Part shown: positions 52,001 through 63,260 of the stretch, piece after piece
Numbering within the stretch: position 1 is the stretch's first letter
How the letters are laid out: every line of letters begins with the position of its first letter
Assembly: GCA_013398175.1 (NCBI GenBank)
Contig: VZRZ01007765.1
Location: forward strand, 272,354-336,353
Reading direction: 5' to 3'
DNA: 64,000 nucleotides
DNA from: Climacteris rufus
Taxonomy: Eukaryota > Chordata > Aves > Passeriformes > Climacteridae
Position numbers and translations under genes: made by a program
Notes under the pieces: model-generated
What the model was told of the DNA's origin: nothing
Database searches by the model: none
What the model saw: only the letters and a program-made list of their open reading frames with translations

Positions 52001-55000
52001 CATCTCTCCAGCCAGCCATATGACTTACAGCATCATATAGCTGCTATTCATCCTCACAGCTTCCTGAAAAGGAGAGGATGAGGATGATGTTATCAGTGGT
52101 TTGCATATGGGCAATGGATACACAGAAGACTATGGGATTTCTTTCAAGGTCATGCTGTGTGTGTCTCAGAATTGAAGTTCTTAAACACAAGACCTTTTCT
52201 ACCTCTTTCTTACATCTAATGTCTGTGAATATATTTTTCCCTTATGGTTTAAGCTGGTCCGTTGGTTCCCAACTTTGAAGCCTGCCTTTCCATGCCATGA
52301 ATTTTGAACTCAGCCATTGAAAGCATATGGGCTTTTCCTAGCAAACAAGTGAATCTACAAACTTGGAAAGGCATGTGAACCAGAGTTTGAATCTCAGCCA
52401 AATAATTTGTTCTGGCTTTAATCAAGATGTCTTCTTTTAACTTCAAATATAATTTTTTAAAATCCCATATCAAAACTTCTAGTGTCACACTATGAAATCA
52501 ATAAATGCTACCAGTCATTCAACTCAGAAATACTTCAAAGCAGCCTGAATGATAACCATTATTTTATTTTTAAAAATGTTCATCAAAGACATGCAGTTAA
52601 TATGAAGGCAAAACAAAATTAACAGCAACAAAGAAATGTGTCAGTTACATTTTGAACTTGCAGAATCCCACAAATGCTGCTACTAATTTTTCACTTAAAG
52701 TTTCTCTTTTTCCATTCCTATATTGACACATTTTCCCTTTTTTCTTCTCATCCTAACTAGTAACTTAGTTGTGCAAAAGCTAGTTTTAATGTAGTCATTT
52801 GATTAATCAAATATTTGATGTTATTTCACATCTTAAGGAAACAGGTTTTTGAACCCAAATCTCCTACATAAGTGTTGTGTGAGGAACCTGTCCTGACTGA
52901 ACTAAGCACTTTAATTGTGTGTTGAAGTTTCATCAAGTTCAGTGGCTTTATGTTTAAAGCTATGTGATTATGAGCATTCCTGTGTAAGGGTCATGGAGTT
53001 TTATCTTATTCCATAAAAATTTCAATGGAAAACCAAGGGAAGTGTTCGTTAGTAAAGTTCCAGTGTAAGTAAGAGTTTTGAGTAAGAGTTTTTTCATTAA
53101 TTGTAGCAACCACTATCCATTTTAATTTTGTATTGTAGTGGTACTTAAATTCATGTCATAGAGATAGTCATATGGTAAAGATTTTCACAAGTGGTTGTTT
53201 TTAAGTATTCATTAACGTATTTTCTACAATAAGGAAGAAGAACTCACGCTGTATCTATTTTACAGTAGATAGATCTAGGTTTTGTTAGATTCAGATCACT
53301 GAAGCTTATTTTACAATTCTGAAGACAGATAGCTAGCAGGGAGAGGCACATCTATGTGTAGCTTTGGGTGAAGTCCTCTCACCTGGCTTTAAATGTCTAC
53401 AGCACAGGCACCTGCTTTAGTGCCCCTGGGTTCTTCTCACAGACAGTAGAGCAAGATCAGCACTTTCAGTGTGTCAATCATCTGATTTGTTTTAGACATT
53501 GATTTTAGGAGGAAATTAATCATGTTGTAAAGTGCCTTTTCTTGCTATGAGCTATAGAAGTGTTTAGGGCTGAGATTCACTCACTCACACCTTTTCCTTT
53601 GATTTGAGGTGTCCTACAGTAGCTCCCTGCCTGCTCTGTGCTGCCCCAGTGCAGGCCTCTCAGAGATCCCATGTCCCACAGGCATAGCCTGGATGTCCCA
53701 GAGGGATCTAAGATGCCACAGAGGCCTCTTTTTAGGTGACTGGAAACCTGCCAGATGCCAGCTCAGATGCAGATGCTACCTCCTCAGGTTGGAATCTGTG
53801 TAGTGGGCCCATGGGAAAATGGAGCATATTCAGCACCTGGAGGTTTAGGCCAAACAAAACCTGGGAACATATTCTCCGGGAAAAAGATTCAGAGAAAGCT
53901 ATGGCAGCAGCTCTTACCTTTTAAACTGTAAAGTTTGACATCAGACCTCAGCAGCTGGAGAGTTTGAGCAAAGAATATCTAATGGCTTGATTCCCATTTG
54001 AAGGTCGGGATTTCCACTGCACAATGTGTTTAAAAATTTCAAGACAAAAGAATTTAAGATAATAAATTGGAGAGAACTGTTACTAAGGTGGGTGAGTCCC
54101 TGATATTCAGTTTTGTCCATAGGAAAACAATGAAAAAAGGCAGAGGGAGACTAATTAGCCTGTTTTCACTCCCTGTCTCCCCATCCTGGGTGATGCCACA
54201 ACATGAAATATCTTGCTGTTCCACTATGTTCCATACTGCTCTGGAGAGTTTTCCTGGCTTCTCCACTGGCGGGGTTCAGTGGCAGAGTGAGGCCTCCCTC
54301 AGTGAACCACTGGGCTCTCTCTGTTCCTGGTGTGCACAGCTGTGCCAGCAGCCATCAGAGTGGTACCCTGTGTGCAATTATCCAGAGATTTATCCAGTAC
54401 ACAATGATGGTGAAGCTGCTCTGTAGGTTGTGGTTCCTGTTCAGCCCAGGCCCTGGCCAGTGCTGGGGGCTGCCAGCCTTCTCTTGGCCTTGTGCTGTTG
54501 GCAGGGGTCCCCCCATGAGTCTCTTTGTCCATTGCTTTTCAGGCACACTTACCAGCTTCAGCACCACCCTTACGCTTTCTGCAGCCCCAGGGCCAATCTG
54601 CAGCTCCATTGCAGTCTGTGCTTGTCTAAGATGCACTTCTATCCCTCCCTGTCTCCTCCTCCAATAGGTTTAACTTGATGGGTTGGGTAGGGATGCTCGC
54701 TGACACAGTTCCTACATCTTGGTTTGCAGACAGCAGCTTTCACCTTCTCGTGCTGGTTCCCCCAGGAGTCTCTGGTGAGATGATGGATATCTCAGTCTCT
54801 GCACATTTTTAGAGTAAGAATGGTAACATGTAATTCAAAAACAGAATAAGTCCACTCATCTGACTCAAAAAAAAAGGAGGTAGCCAAAGAAGAATTAGTT
54901 TAAATGACAAGTAATGAAATCCCATCTATCTGAATACATTGTGCTGGGAAAATGTCCAAAATGGAGCATAAACAGCTTTCTCAGCACCAAGGTACCCTGC

Positions 55001-56307
55001 CCGGGGCTTCTCATGTTTAAAAGTTGATTAGTACTGCCACCACCAGTTTTCCATCCTCTTGTCCTGCTGCAATCCCCAGTGATAATCACCAGCTAGCTCA
55101 ACTCAGGTCATGCAGATATGGGCCCCAAATGTTTGTGCACTAGTTGCATGAAAACCCGTTGAGAATGGATTACTGCCAAGGGAATGGTACCATAAATAAG
55201 AAAATGGAAATTTTGGTGTAAAATTATTTATTTAGTATTTATTCATGTCTGTGTCTTATGTCTGGGGTTTTCTGAGTTGCAGCAAAGAGTGACTGTAGTG
55301 TACTGTGTAGTGTTACAACTTTGGTCTGTAAGATTTCTCAAAAAGTAAACATCTGGGGACCCCTAAGCCTCTGTGAGGGTCATTAAGGCCCTGGGAGAAA
55401 ACCAAAAGGAATGTTCAAAATCTAGATACAAGATGATTATGGTTTGGAACCATACACTTCAACCCTGGCATAGGACTGGGGAAAGGTTAGGGTTGGAGAA
55501 GGGAGAATTTTCAGAGCAGTCCTGTTCATCCCAGAAAATCTGTCTGTAACTGGTGTCCAAGCATCATCTCTGGCTAGAAAGAAAAGGAATTTCACCAAGG
55601 ATACTTCAGCAGTGGCTGGTGAGCTCCAGGAGGGGCTGTCCTCCTTGGTCTGGCAAGCAGATTTACCTTCAGTTTCTCGACAAGTCTGCCCTTTGAGTGA
55701 AGTTTTTTCTAACCATGAATTCTAACTGCTTTGTAGTTTAATTCATTGCTCAGTACTGCTGTTTCAGGAAATTTATGAACTCTTTGATGCTCCCTTCTCC
55801 TTACAAAGAGGATTTAAGAGTGGGACATTGTGTAATGGCGTGTGTGCTTGGCACAACAGCCAGTAAATAGGATGTTTCTTGCTAGCTACATGATTTGTGG
55901 TATGTTTCATCTTCCTTCTTCCTTATCATAATTATTTCAGTGTCTCTGTCCGTCTAGTCCATTATAATGCCTTTGCAGCAATGTGGAAGTGAGCACAATG
56001 TACACAAGGATATGCTGTGTTCCAGCTACTCTCCTCACCTAGGCTGGATGTGGGGCACTGGGAAGGCAGAAACTGGCAAGAAAGGGTAGGCTGAGCACAG
56101 CATGGGACACTGGGGATGTCCCACTTCTGGGTAAGATGGAGTAGAACTGAAGTTTGAAGTCTGATCTGCACATGCAACTGCAACTTTGCACTGGTGGATG
56201 GAGCGTTCTGGGCATGGAGAACGCACCACGTTGATGCTGAAGTGTTAATGCACGAAGAGTGGATTACATTGGGAAGGCTTGTCTATGAGGTGGAGCATGG
56301 AGACTAG
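49041..56307. other. Non-coding, no confident gene
   Basis: Within this stretch one plus-strand frame is open from 50,326 to 50,928 with a single internal stop (taa at 50,548). Its second half, 50,551-50,928, is rich in Gln, Ser and Glu, and its nearest methionine-like start is GTG. It is unrecognised and not called as a gene. A GC-richer patch at 54,190-54,670 is open in several frames on both strands. A (13-bp)x2 tandem lies at 53,068-53,092. The segment 52,490-53,230 is strongly AT-rich. Confidence 0.45.
53068..53092. repeat. Tandem duplication, 13-bp unit x 2
   Basis: agtaagagtttt occurs at 53,068-53,079 and again at 53,081-53,092 with a single G between, giving a 13-bp period. Both copies are exact. 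Confidence 0.9.
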
Positions 56308-56954
56308 GGTAGCAGACTGAACATGAGCCAGCAGTGTGCCAGTGTGGCCAAGAAGACCAATGCATCCTGGCCTGTATCTGGAATAGTGTGGCCAGCAGGA
56401 TGAGGGAAGTGATTCTTCCCCTGTACTTGGCACTGGTGGGGCTGCACCTTGAGTACTGTGTCCAGTTCTGGGCCCTCCAATTTAGAAAGGATGTTGAGAT
56501 GCTCAAACACATCCAGAGAAGGGCAACAAGGCTGGTAAAGGGTCTGGAACACAAGTCCTATGAGGAGTGGCTGAGGAAGGGTGTTTAGCCTGGAGCAAAG
56601 GAGACTTAGGGGACCTCATCACTCTCTACAACTCCCTGACAGGAGGGTGTAGCCATGTGGGGGTCAGTCTTTTCTCCCAGGCAACCAGCAACAGGACAAG
56701 AGGGCACAGTCTTAAGCTGCATCAGGGGAGATTTAAGCTGGACATTAGGAAGAAATTCTTCACGGAACAAGTCACCGGGCATTGGGATAGTCTGCCCAGG
56801 GAGGTGATGGAATCACTGTCCCTGGAGATGTTTAAGAAAACACTGGATGTGGCACTCAGTGCCATGGTCTGGTTAACAAGGTGGTGTTAAGTCATAGGTT
56901 GGACTTGATGATTTCAAAGATCTTTTCCAACCTAGCTGATTCTGTGATTCTGTG
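56308..56954 (+). mobile_element. CR1 LINE, 5'-truncated and frameshifted 3' end
   Basis: This is the 3' end of a CR1 non-LTR retrotransposon. In conceptual translation it shows the C-terminal part of the CR1 reverse transcriptase: LNMSQQCA from 56,317, then SVASR-REV, HLEYCVQFWA, RRATRLVKGLEHKSYEE, FSLEQRRLRG, LFSQ-TS-RTRG, LKL-QGRF-LDIRK-FFTE and LPREV-ES-SLE-FK. The pieces lie in different frames: frame 1 to about 56,357, frame 3 to about 56,575, frame 1 to about 56,610, and frame 2 until the stop at 56,890. At least three single-base-scale indels are therefore present and the copy is dead. A short 3' UTR follows and ends in two copies of the octamer gattctgt at 56,938-56,954, the hallmark CR1 terminus. 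No CR1 5' UTR, ORF1 or endonuclease is present, as expected from incomplete reverse transcription. The exact 5' boundary is uncertain by some tens of bases. Confidence 0.95.
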
Positions 56955-57599
56955 AGCCCCTGGATGTGGAACAGGACACATCTCGGTGCATTGGTATCTA
57001 TTAATTTTGATCTAATTTGCAACTGTACATTTAGGATGGCAGTGTTAGCATGGAAGGAGGGTCCTCAGCTATAACTAAGTTACTGTTCATCGGCTAATGT
57101 GTTTTCATGAACACTTTGTTGGTTTTCTTTTTGTACCTGCTAATGTGATATAGTGAAGGCTATTTGGTACTGTGCATGCAAAGCTAAATTAAGTCTGGCA
57201 GGCAGCCCAGGAAGCCCTGCCACGTGTCCCAGCTGCTCACGGCACTCACGGTGAGCTCTGCTTCCCCAGCTTTGCTGCTGCATATTTTCCTCCAGCCGGT
57301 GGCAAACAACAGAGGTCTTGCAGTCAAGAACTTCCTCATGATTTGGCATCAAGTAAACAGATAAAGTTCATTAAGAGGATTTCTTGTAGAGATGGGCTGA
57401 GTTTGCAATTCAATTTTTTCCCTCTATTAGTTTCAAAGGTGAGTACGCCAGACTCCTCCCTCCAGGTGAAGTCAGCAAAGTGGCAGAGACATTACGGAGA
57501 CTGACTTTCAGGAAAAGGGTGGAAAAATATTTTATTTTTTTCTAATTCTGAGCACCATTACCCCTCACCTCTGAACCATGAAAGACTTTACGTGGTGTC
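56955..57599. other. Non-coding, no gene seen
   Basis: Unique-looking DNA downstream of the CR1 insertion. The 70-codon minus-strand frame at 57,140-57,352 is unrecognised. No target-site duplication was expected or seen for the CR1, as this family normally shows none or very short ones. Confidence 0.55.
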
Positions 57600-58130
57600 A
57601 TAATTTAGCAAATTACTTCCTCAAAGGAAGGTCAAACATTTTACCATTTGATCAATAGGAAGCGACTTACAAATCATGTGTATTGATCATTGTAATCATT
57701 CAGAGGAATGTAGGGCAGACACTAAAATCACATGCACTTAGTCTTAATTGCCCACATTAAAGCAATTATATCCCAAAACTGTCATTGTCTAATGCTATGC
57801 ACACTACCCAGCATGGTAACTTTTAGCCATACATATTTAATCATAAATCAGCCTCTTAGGTCTATTGCACTAAAGACTTACAATGTTGCTGTAATTATGC
57901 AAATATAACTATGTCTTTTTTCATCAACGTGTAAGATCATGTTGCTTTGGGGAGCCAAGCGGAGGAAAATAAACCCCTATATTAATGCAGCTGGTATTTA
58001 ATACATATATTTTACAGCTGTGCTATGCGTTCATGACACAAGTACTTAAAGTGACCTTAAATTGCTAATGAACAGAGAGCCTTTGTAAAAGCAGTCACAG
58101 GTCAAGGACTTGTAGATAAAACTTGTTGAG
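57600..58130. promoter_or_regulatory. Candidate conserved non-coding element with octamer site
   Basis: Non-repetitive AT-rich block with a perfect POU octamer, atgcaaat, at 57,897-57,904 inside the longer aattatgcaaat. It also has many TAAT/ATTA words (gtaatcatt near 57,694, cttaattg near 57,743, tttaatcata near 57,836) and a cagctg E-box near 58,016. It lies about 3 kb before the CpG-rich region and could serve its promoter. Conservation was not tested. Confidence 0.35.
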
Positions 58131-60699
58131 AGGTACATTGATGGTAGGCTTGTGTCAGGAGAGTGCTATTTGTTTGAGGATGTTTATAAACATTGCTTTC
58201 CAGAGGATCATTTCAGCTAAAAGTGTCTCAGAAAAATACCAATTGGTGGAATTGAAATAAATATTTTCTGATCTTGTAAACATAAGGTGGGTGCCTTTTT
58301 CCTTGTATCAAGGAAGCCAGTGTTTTGTCTCAGGAAAGTTTTTTTTTGATTAACTGAAAAATTGGTCAGGAATATTCCTTTTACCATTCCAGAAAACATT
58401 TCTAAACAGATCTGAAAAATTAACAATTCTTGGTATGTTATATACCTTGTACTTTGCAAGCAAGAATGTTTGAAATCACAGTTATTGTCTAATATGGAAC
58501 AGCCACATTTGAGAACTAAAGTTAATGAGAGCATTTCTCCTACCTTCCTGGGCTAAGATCTAGACCTGCCTCAGTCAATTCCCAAGCAGCTTTCCAGGAA
58601 ACAGACAGCATTTAATACAGCCCAGAACAGATCACAAAAAGAAAAAAGTACAGAAGAGACTTCCTTGTAACATGAGACAGCAAAAGGAAGGAGTTTCACA
58701 CTATTTCACCTAGAGCCTGCTTTTAATTCTTGACTCCCCTCTGAAGGAGTGGAGAGCAGGCAGTGCTCTGACTTTGCATGCAGAGGCACAAAAAGAAGGT
58801 GCAGAGAGGGGAGACAGGCTGCTGGGATTGCCGGGCACCTCCACGTTACCATTTCTTGCTCCTCTGAGCTTTATTAGAGCCTGAAATATCACATCCTTTA
58901 GCAAGTGTTGATCACTACATCAAGTAGTTCTGTAAAACATTCTTGCACACCCTCAGTCTTCAGCACAGTGGGCTGCTGACACACAGGCCTGAGGGTACTT
59001 CTGTGGATCCCCAAAAGGTAATGAGAAATGCTGCCTTTTTGGCAGCAGGCTCCAGCTAAGGCATGTGCATCTTCACTGGGAGATGTGCAAGTTACAGATC
59101 CCTCAACAAGCTTCAGAGCTCCAGGAATGGGCAACAGTGCATGGAAGCTAAGGGCTAATTGATTCAATCCAGGGAAGATCTCTGACTCCACATCTCAGGC
59201 AAACTTATTTTAACAAGTCTTTGAGAATGTCAGCAATGTTTCTGATCTTCTGGGGGTCTTAACATGTTCAAAGCAGCAATGTGTAGAGCATAAGATACCC
59301 TACAGGTCACATGTGTATCCAGGTGGGCACTGAATCACGAGTAATTTAGTATGGGCTTTTAAGAGGGAGAAAGTATGTCAGTTCTCTCAGAAGCCCTAGC
59401 CTCAAAACAGTGATTCAAGCATTAAGAACTGAGCAGAGCAGAAAGCCCCAAGCTGTTTTGGTGGAGGAAAAAGGACAAAAAATTTACGGGTTCAAAATGG
59501 TTACACCAAATCTGATTGGAGTACTGACCAGGATACAGCCAGTCTGGGGGCATGATCCCCATCTCTCCATGCACAGCTGGGTGCTGAGGTACTGCAGTGT
59601 GCCTGACTGCTCAGGAATCCCAGCACTTCCCGCACTTGTTCTCTCTTTCAAGCAGCAATGAAGTTGTTTGGCTGTGTCCTTTATGAAAGTTAAAATTGGT
59701 TTGTCATTTTCTTTTCACTTCTCACACCTTATGTAGTTTCTACATTCTTCCCACTTCAGTAGTCAAAGTGATTGAAAGCCGAAAACTGAGCAGATCTGTC
59801 CCTGCAGCAACTTTCCTCGCGTTTCTCATTTACTGTTTTATCAAACAGGCTCTTTGTCTTTGCAGTCCCCTGATGTTGCCTCTGTTACACGGTGATATTC
59901 TTCAGGTCATGGGGGTTAAAAGGGGGCTAAAAAGGAGATCATATTGGACTTGCTTTACACAGACATGTAGCATTAGATCCAACGCCCAATAGAGGAAAGA
60001 TATACTACTCCTATTTGATGAGCAGCAGGCCAATAAATTCATTAATCATCATTTTATGCCTCATCAAACACTACCCAAGTTCCTCCATGGGAGTTATACA
60101 AATTAGCCACTGAAAAGGCAGTAATTTTAGTTTAGCTAGGTAAGTGCTTTTTGATTGCCTTCCTGAACAATGCTTCCCTTGACAAGCTAATAAATCAGCC
60201 CTTTCTGAATCAGAAGTGCAGCAAGTGCGAACAATAACTCCACATAGTTTCTCCGCTGATTTCAGCTGGAAGGCCTAAGAGGATGATCTGGGATCAAAGT
60301 CTCTTACTTTATTGCAAAGCAAAAGCTTTCTTTATGAAGAAGAGCTACAGAGAAATGAGGGAAGGGGGATTTTTTAAATCAATTAATGAGAGAAAAAGTC
60401 TTGAAACAAAAAGGAGGCCTAAGTCTCCAATTGCAGGGGTGCTGGGAGGCCGGCAGGGCAGCTCGGGCAGGAGCTGGCCCTGCCGCAGGTGAGGCTGGAG
60501 GCATAAATCGAGGGGCTGCTCCTGTGGAGAGTTACAGATTACCAGGGCAAGTCAGAATACAGACTGTATTTAATCTGCAACCAATTGATTCCTTGAGTGT
60601 TTCAGGTATTTGTAGTGTAGGTTTAGATTTGTTGGGTGGCTTTACAGTGGGAAGCCTTGAGGCTGTGCTGTCTTATCTTTTTTTCAAATTGCTGCCTTT
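58131..60699. other. Non-coding, no confident gene
   Basis: Mostly AT-rich. A consensus splice donor, tag|gtaagt, has its GT at 60,140-60,141. A second, cag|gtgag, sits near 60,487 at the end of a frame open from 60,283. No acceptor-exon-donor set with recognisable coding content is visible. The 60,430-60,490 patch is locally GC-rich. A CNE-like AT-rich stretch occurs at 60,020-60,120. Confidence 0.45.
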
Positions 60700-60900
60700 G
60701 ACAGTATCATTTTTTTTAACTTGGCCGTAAATCATTTTACTAATCAGCTGTCACCAGCCAACATGCGTACATTGGCATTCAGCCGGAGAATTTGTTTTGG
60801 AAGGCCTTTAGCAACAAAAACTATGTTTGTATCAATAACTGTCTGTTAATGTCTCATGCATACGGATGTAGAACACGGGGAGGAACACGGGGAGACGGCA
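60700..60900. promoter_or_regulatory. AT-rich candidate regulatory element at the CpG-island shoulder
   Basis: This segment directly precedes the CpG-rich region. It contains a forkhead-type tgtttgt at 60,824-60,830, followed by atcaataact, and a cagctg E-box near 60,748. No repeats are visible. Its position next to a CpG island and its varied sequence make a promoter-proximal element plausible. Confidence 0.3.
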
Positions 60901-60939
60901 GTAACGGAGAACAATTTGGTGGAGGGAAGAGGGGAAGAG

Positions 60940-61110
60940 CATTAATTGCTGCGTGCGGCACAGCTTCCCCCCGCCCGCCGCGGCTTGGGTGAGGGGGTAC
61001 GTGCGGTACCTGCGGCCCCGCCGAGCCGGCCTGCGGGGGCTGCGGGGGCCGGGGCGCGGAGCCCCCCGCCCATCCACCCCGGCGAAGCTCGATGCTTCCC
61101 TCTCCCCGAG
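60940..61110. promoter_or_regulatory. CpG-island block 1
   Basis: Abrupt switch to very high G+C with many CpGs (ccgcccgccgcgg near 60,970; gccccgccgagccggcc near 61,015). This is the leftmost block of a compound island that continues to the window edge. Open frames across it are by-products of stop-codon depletion in GC-rich sequence. No TATA box recognised. Confidence 0.8.
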
Positions 61111-61329
61111 TCTAGACCTGAGGTATTTTAAGTACAGTGTGTCTCTTCTCCTCTTCATTAACTTTCCTTCCACACATCACTGCATGCCTCTGAAAATAAC
61201 TTGGCAAACTGGGAGCCGTTTATCTCTTTTATCTTGGGACCTGATCCAATTAAATAAGTGCACATTTACATTTGCATCCATCAGCCATGAGCGTGGAGAG
61301 GTCTGTGGTTAGCTTTAGGCAAATAAGAG
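61111..61329. promoter_or_regulatory. AT-rich islet within the CpG island; octamer, RUNX-like and GATA-like sites
   Basis: Between two CpG-rich blocks lies about 220 bp of ordinary A+T content. It has a perfect POU octamer, atttgcat, at 61,270-61,277, a RUNX-type tgtggtt at 61,304-61,310, two ttatct (GATA-type) words near 61,219 and 61,229, and ccaattaaa near 61,246. The sharp compositional islet suggests sequence held by selection against the surrounding GC-rich background, for example a promoter-proximal enhancer. Functional assignment is inferred. Confidence 0.4.
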
Positions 61330-62560
61330 CCAATTTCGGGGGAAAAGAGGTATCTGGACGAAGCCACTCCCTCCCTTCCCGTCCCGGCCGCAGGGCCGAG
61401 CCCAGCCGAAGCGACCCCGGGGCGGGATGCGGCCCCGGGGCAGGATGCGGCCCCAGCCGGGCCCTTGCCGGGCTGGCCGCGCAGCACCGCCACGGCAGAA
61501 AAAAAGTGCTTATTGCACAAGTGGCAGCATCAACCCGAGCCGGGCTCCCGGCACGCTGCGAGTTCGCACATGCTCTAATTATAACAGATGAGTAACGCCG
61601 TGCGGAGGACATTTATTTTCTGGTAGTTGGAGGTGAAGAGATCCTCGGCTGAGGCTGGAAGCGGCCGGCGGGGTGCGAGCCGGGGAGTCGCTGAGCACCC
61701 CCGCTCCAGCCTCCCGCCGTGCCGAGCTGAACCGGCAGAGATTTCCCTGCTGGAAAACGTGCAGCAGGAGGCGAGAGGGATTCGGGCAGCCCCGCCCGCC
61801 GCGGGTGCCCCTCGCCTGCAAACTGGCCGTGAAAATAATGCGGGTTGCTCCCGCTGAGTAACGGGTGTCCAGCGAAGGCAGCCGCCCCCCAAAAGAGGGT
61901 GCCGGGATGGGGACGACCCGGCGGGCCGTGGCCGGACCCTGAAGCCGCATCTCCTGCGCGGCTTCTGCGCCTTTGCCACTCTCGCTGCCTCCTGCCCCTT
62001 GAGGGGCCCAGCGCAGTCCTCCCGGGGGACTCCGCGGCCGCGCAGGGAAACTCTTCTGCCTTCGGGAGTAAAGTAGATGTACCCATGTTGGGGGACCCCG
62101 TGACCCTTGCGCCAGCGTTAGGTGCTCCCGTGGAGGTATTGCCGAGGGTGCTGGGTGCAGCGGGGGGAGCCGAGGGGCACTTAGGCGCCGGGGCTCAGCC
62201 GCAGCCTGGGAGCAGGGGCAGCGGCTGGGAGCGGCGCTTTGGGACTGCTGGCGGCGGAGGAGGCGCCTGCGGAGCGCTTTCGGGCATGAAAAAGGAGAGC
62301 CTGCGCAGGAGCCGCTCCCGCGGCCGCCCCGTCGGGCAGGGCCGGCACCTCGGCCAGGCGCGGCCCGTTCATCCCTCGCCGGCCCTGGAGGAGCCCTTTC
62401 CCCGGCAGAGAAAGGTCCCCGGTTTGGGTCGGGCCGCGCCGCCGGGCGGCCACTTCCGCGCCCGCGGAGGCGCGGTGGAGGAATGCGGGGACAATGCGCC
62501 ATCTGTCACCGCCGGGTCGCGCCGCGGCCGGCAGCGCCGCCGAGGGCGCTGATTTATGCT
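61330..62560. promoter_or_regulatory. CpG-island block 2 (main block)
   Basis: About 1.2 kb of dense CpG with a brief AT-richer dip near 61,497-61,620. Frames of 307 codons (minus, 61,579-62,502), 235 codons (plus, 61,845-62,552) and about 155 codons (minus) are open simultaneously across it. Their products are Arg/Pro/Gly/Ala-rich and unlike known proteins, so none is called. The block also holds an 18-bp tandem repeat at 61,415-61,450. A non-coding first exon or promoter is likely, but transcription start and strand cannot be read from the sequence. Confidence 0.8.
61415..61450. repeat. Tandem duplication, 18 bp x 2, in CpG island
   Basis: Units 61,415-61,432 and 61,433-61,450 (ccccgggg-c-g/a-ggatgcgg) abut and differ at one base, g at 61,424 against a at 61,442. 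The first carries ggggcggg, an SP/KLF-type GC box, and in the second that box is changed to ggggcagg. Confidence 0.9.
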
Positions 62561-63039
62561 GAATGCGCCTTAGAAGATCTCGATGTAGACTTTGTCTTTC
62601 TCTGTCAGAGCCAAGTAAAAAGAAACAGCTGGCCTGAATTTTTAGCACCCATAATTAATTAAGAGCTTCATTCCTGGGATTTGATGATTCAATAAAGCAA
62701 GACCCTTATTCCCCTATGTGATTCCAGTGAATATCTACTCCACTCCAATCCTTTTGGGTCCCAAGATAGGGCAGATTAACACTCTTTTTCTGTGGGAGAG
62801 AAGGGAAAAAATGCCTCAAGATTGCATCTGAGGCGCACACAAAAGGTAAATTCAAAACTGCCACTTGTTCTCTGCAAAGGCTCCTTATTCTCCGCTATTG
62901 ATGTATTTGTGCCAGGTTTTAAAGAAACCAGAGGGGGGGATGAGGAATTAACATATTGCTCATTTGGAAAAACAGCCGGTTCTGGTTTTGGTAACACTTG
63001 TTCCCTTGCCAGCCACAGATGTCCTTACTAATAATCGTG
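62561..63039. promoter_or_regulatory. AT-rich islet within the CpG island, candidate conserved element
   Basis: The composition falls from very GC-rich to AT-rich over a few bases at about 62,555 and returns near 63,050. The islet has ataattaattaa at 62,651-62,662, including the palindrome ttaattaa at 62,655-62,662, then gatttgatgattcaataaag around 62,680-62,700. No frame here resembles a protein. A regulatory element or part of an untranslated exon are the main alternatives. Confidence 0.4.
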
Positions 63040-63260
63040 GCAGGTCACAGAAAGAGGGGAGCGGGGGGGCTGGTGGTGGTGGCGGGCGAGCTCCCCGGCA
63101 CTCCCGTGTCTCTCCGAGCCTGCCCCGAGCACGGCTGCTGCTGCTGGGGCTTGCGGAATACTGCGGAGCCGGGCGCACCGCACCGCTGGCTGAGGAATAC
63201 CCGCGGCTGCGCGCCGGCCGGACCGCTGGGCGCCGGCCGGACCGAGCCGTGGGGACGAGT
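63040..63260. promoter_or_regulatory. CpG-island block 3
   Basis: GC-rich block with ggagcgggggggctgg near its start and dense CpG at 63,195-63,250. It ends at an unresolved base and T-run. No TATA box, recognisable coding exon or splice pair is visible. Confidence 0.75.
63211..63244. repeat. Direct repeat, 15 bp x 2, in CpG island
   Basis: gcgccggccggaccg occurs exactly at 63,211-63,225 and 63,230-63,244 with ctgg between, a 19-bp period. It lies just before the assembly uncertainty at 63,261, so a collapsed or mis-resolved repeat is possible here. Confidence 0.9.

Noticed and set aside
60130..60150. Perfect splice donor consensus taggtaagt
   Set aside because: Strings of this quality occur by chance a few times in 64 kb. 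No coding frame or acceptor pairs with it.
61579..62502. 307-codon minus-strand open frame, the longest in the window
   Set aside because: It lies in the densest CpG block, where stop codons are depleted. A 235-codon plus-strand frame and other minus-strand frames are open over the same bases. The product is Arg/Pro/Ala/Gly-rich with no recognisable domain.
61845..62552. 235-codon plus-strand open frame
   Set aside because: Same compositional explanation as the overlapping minus-strand frame; no homology and no supporting splice or start context.
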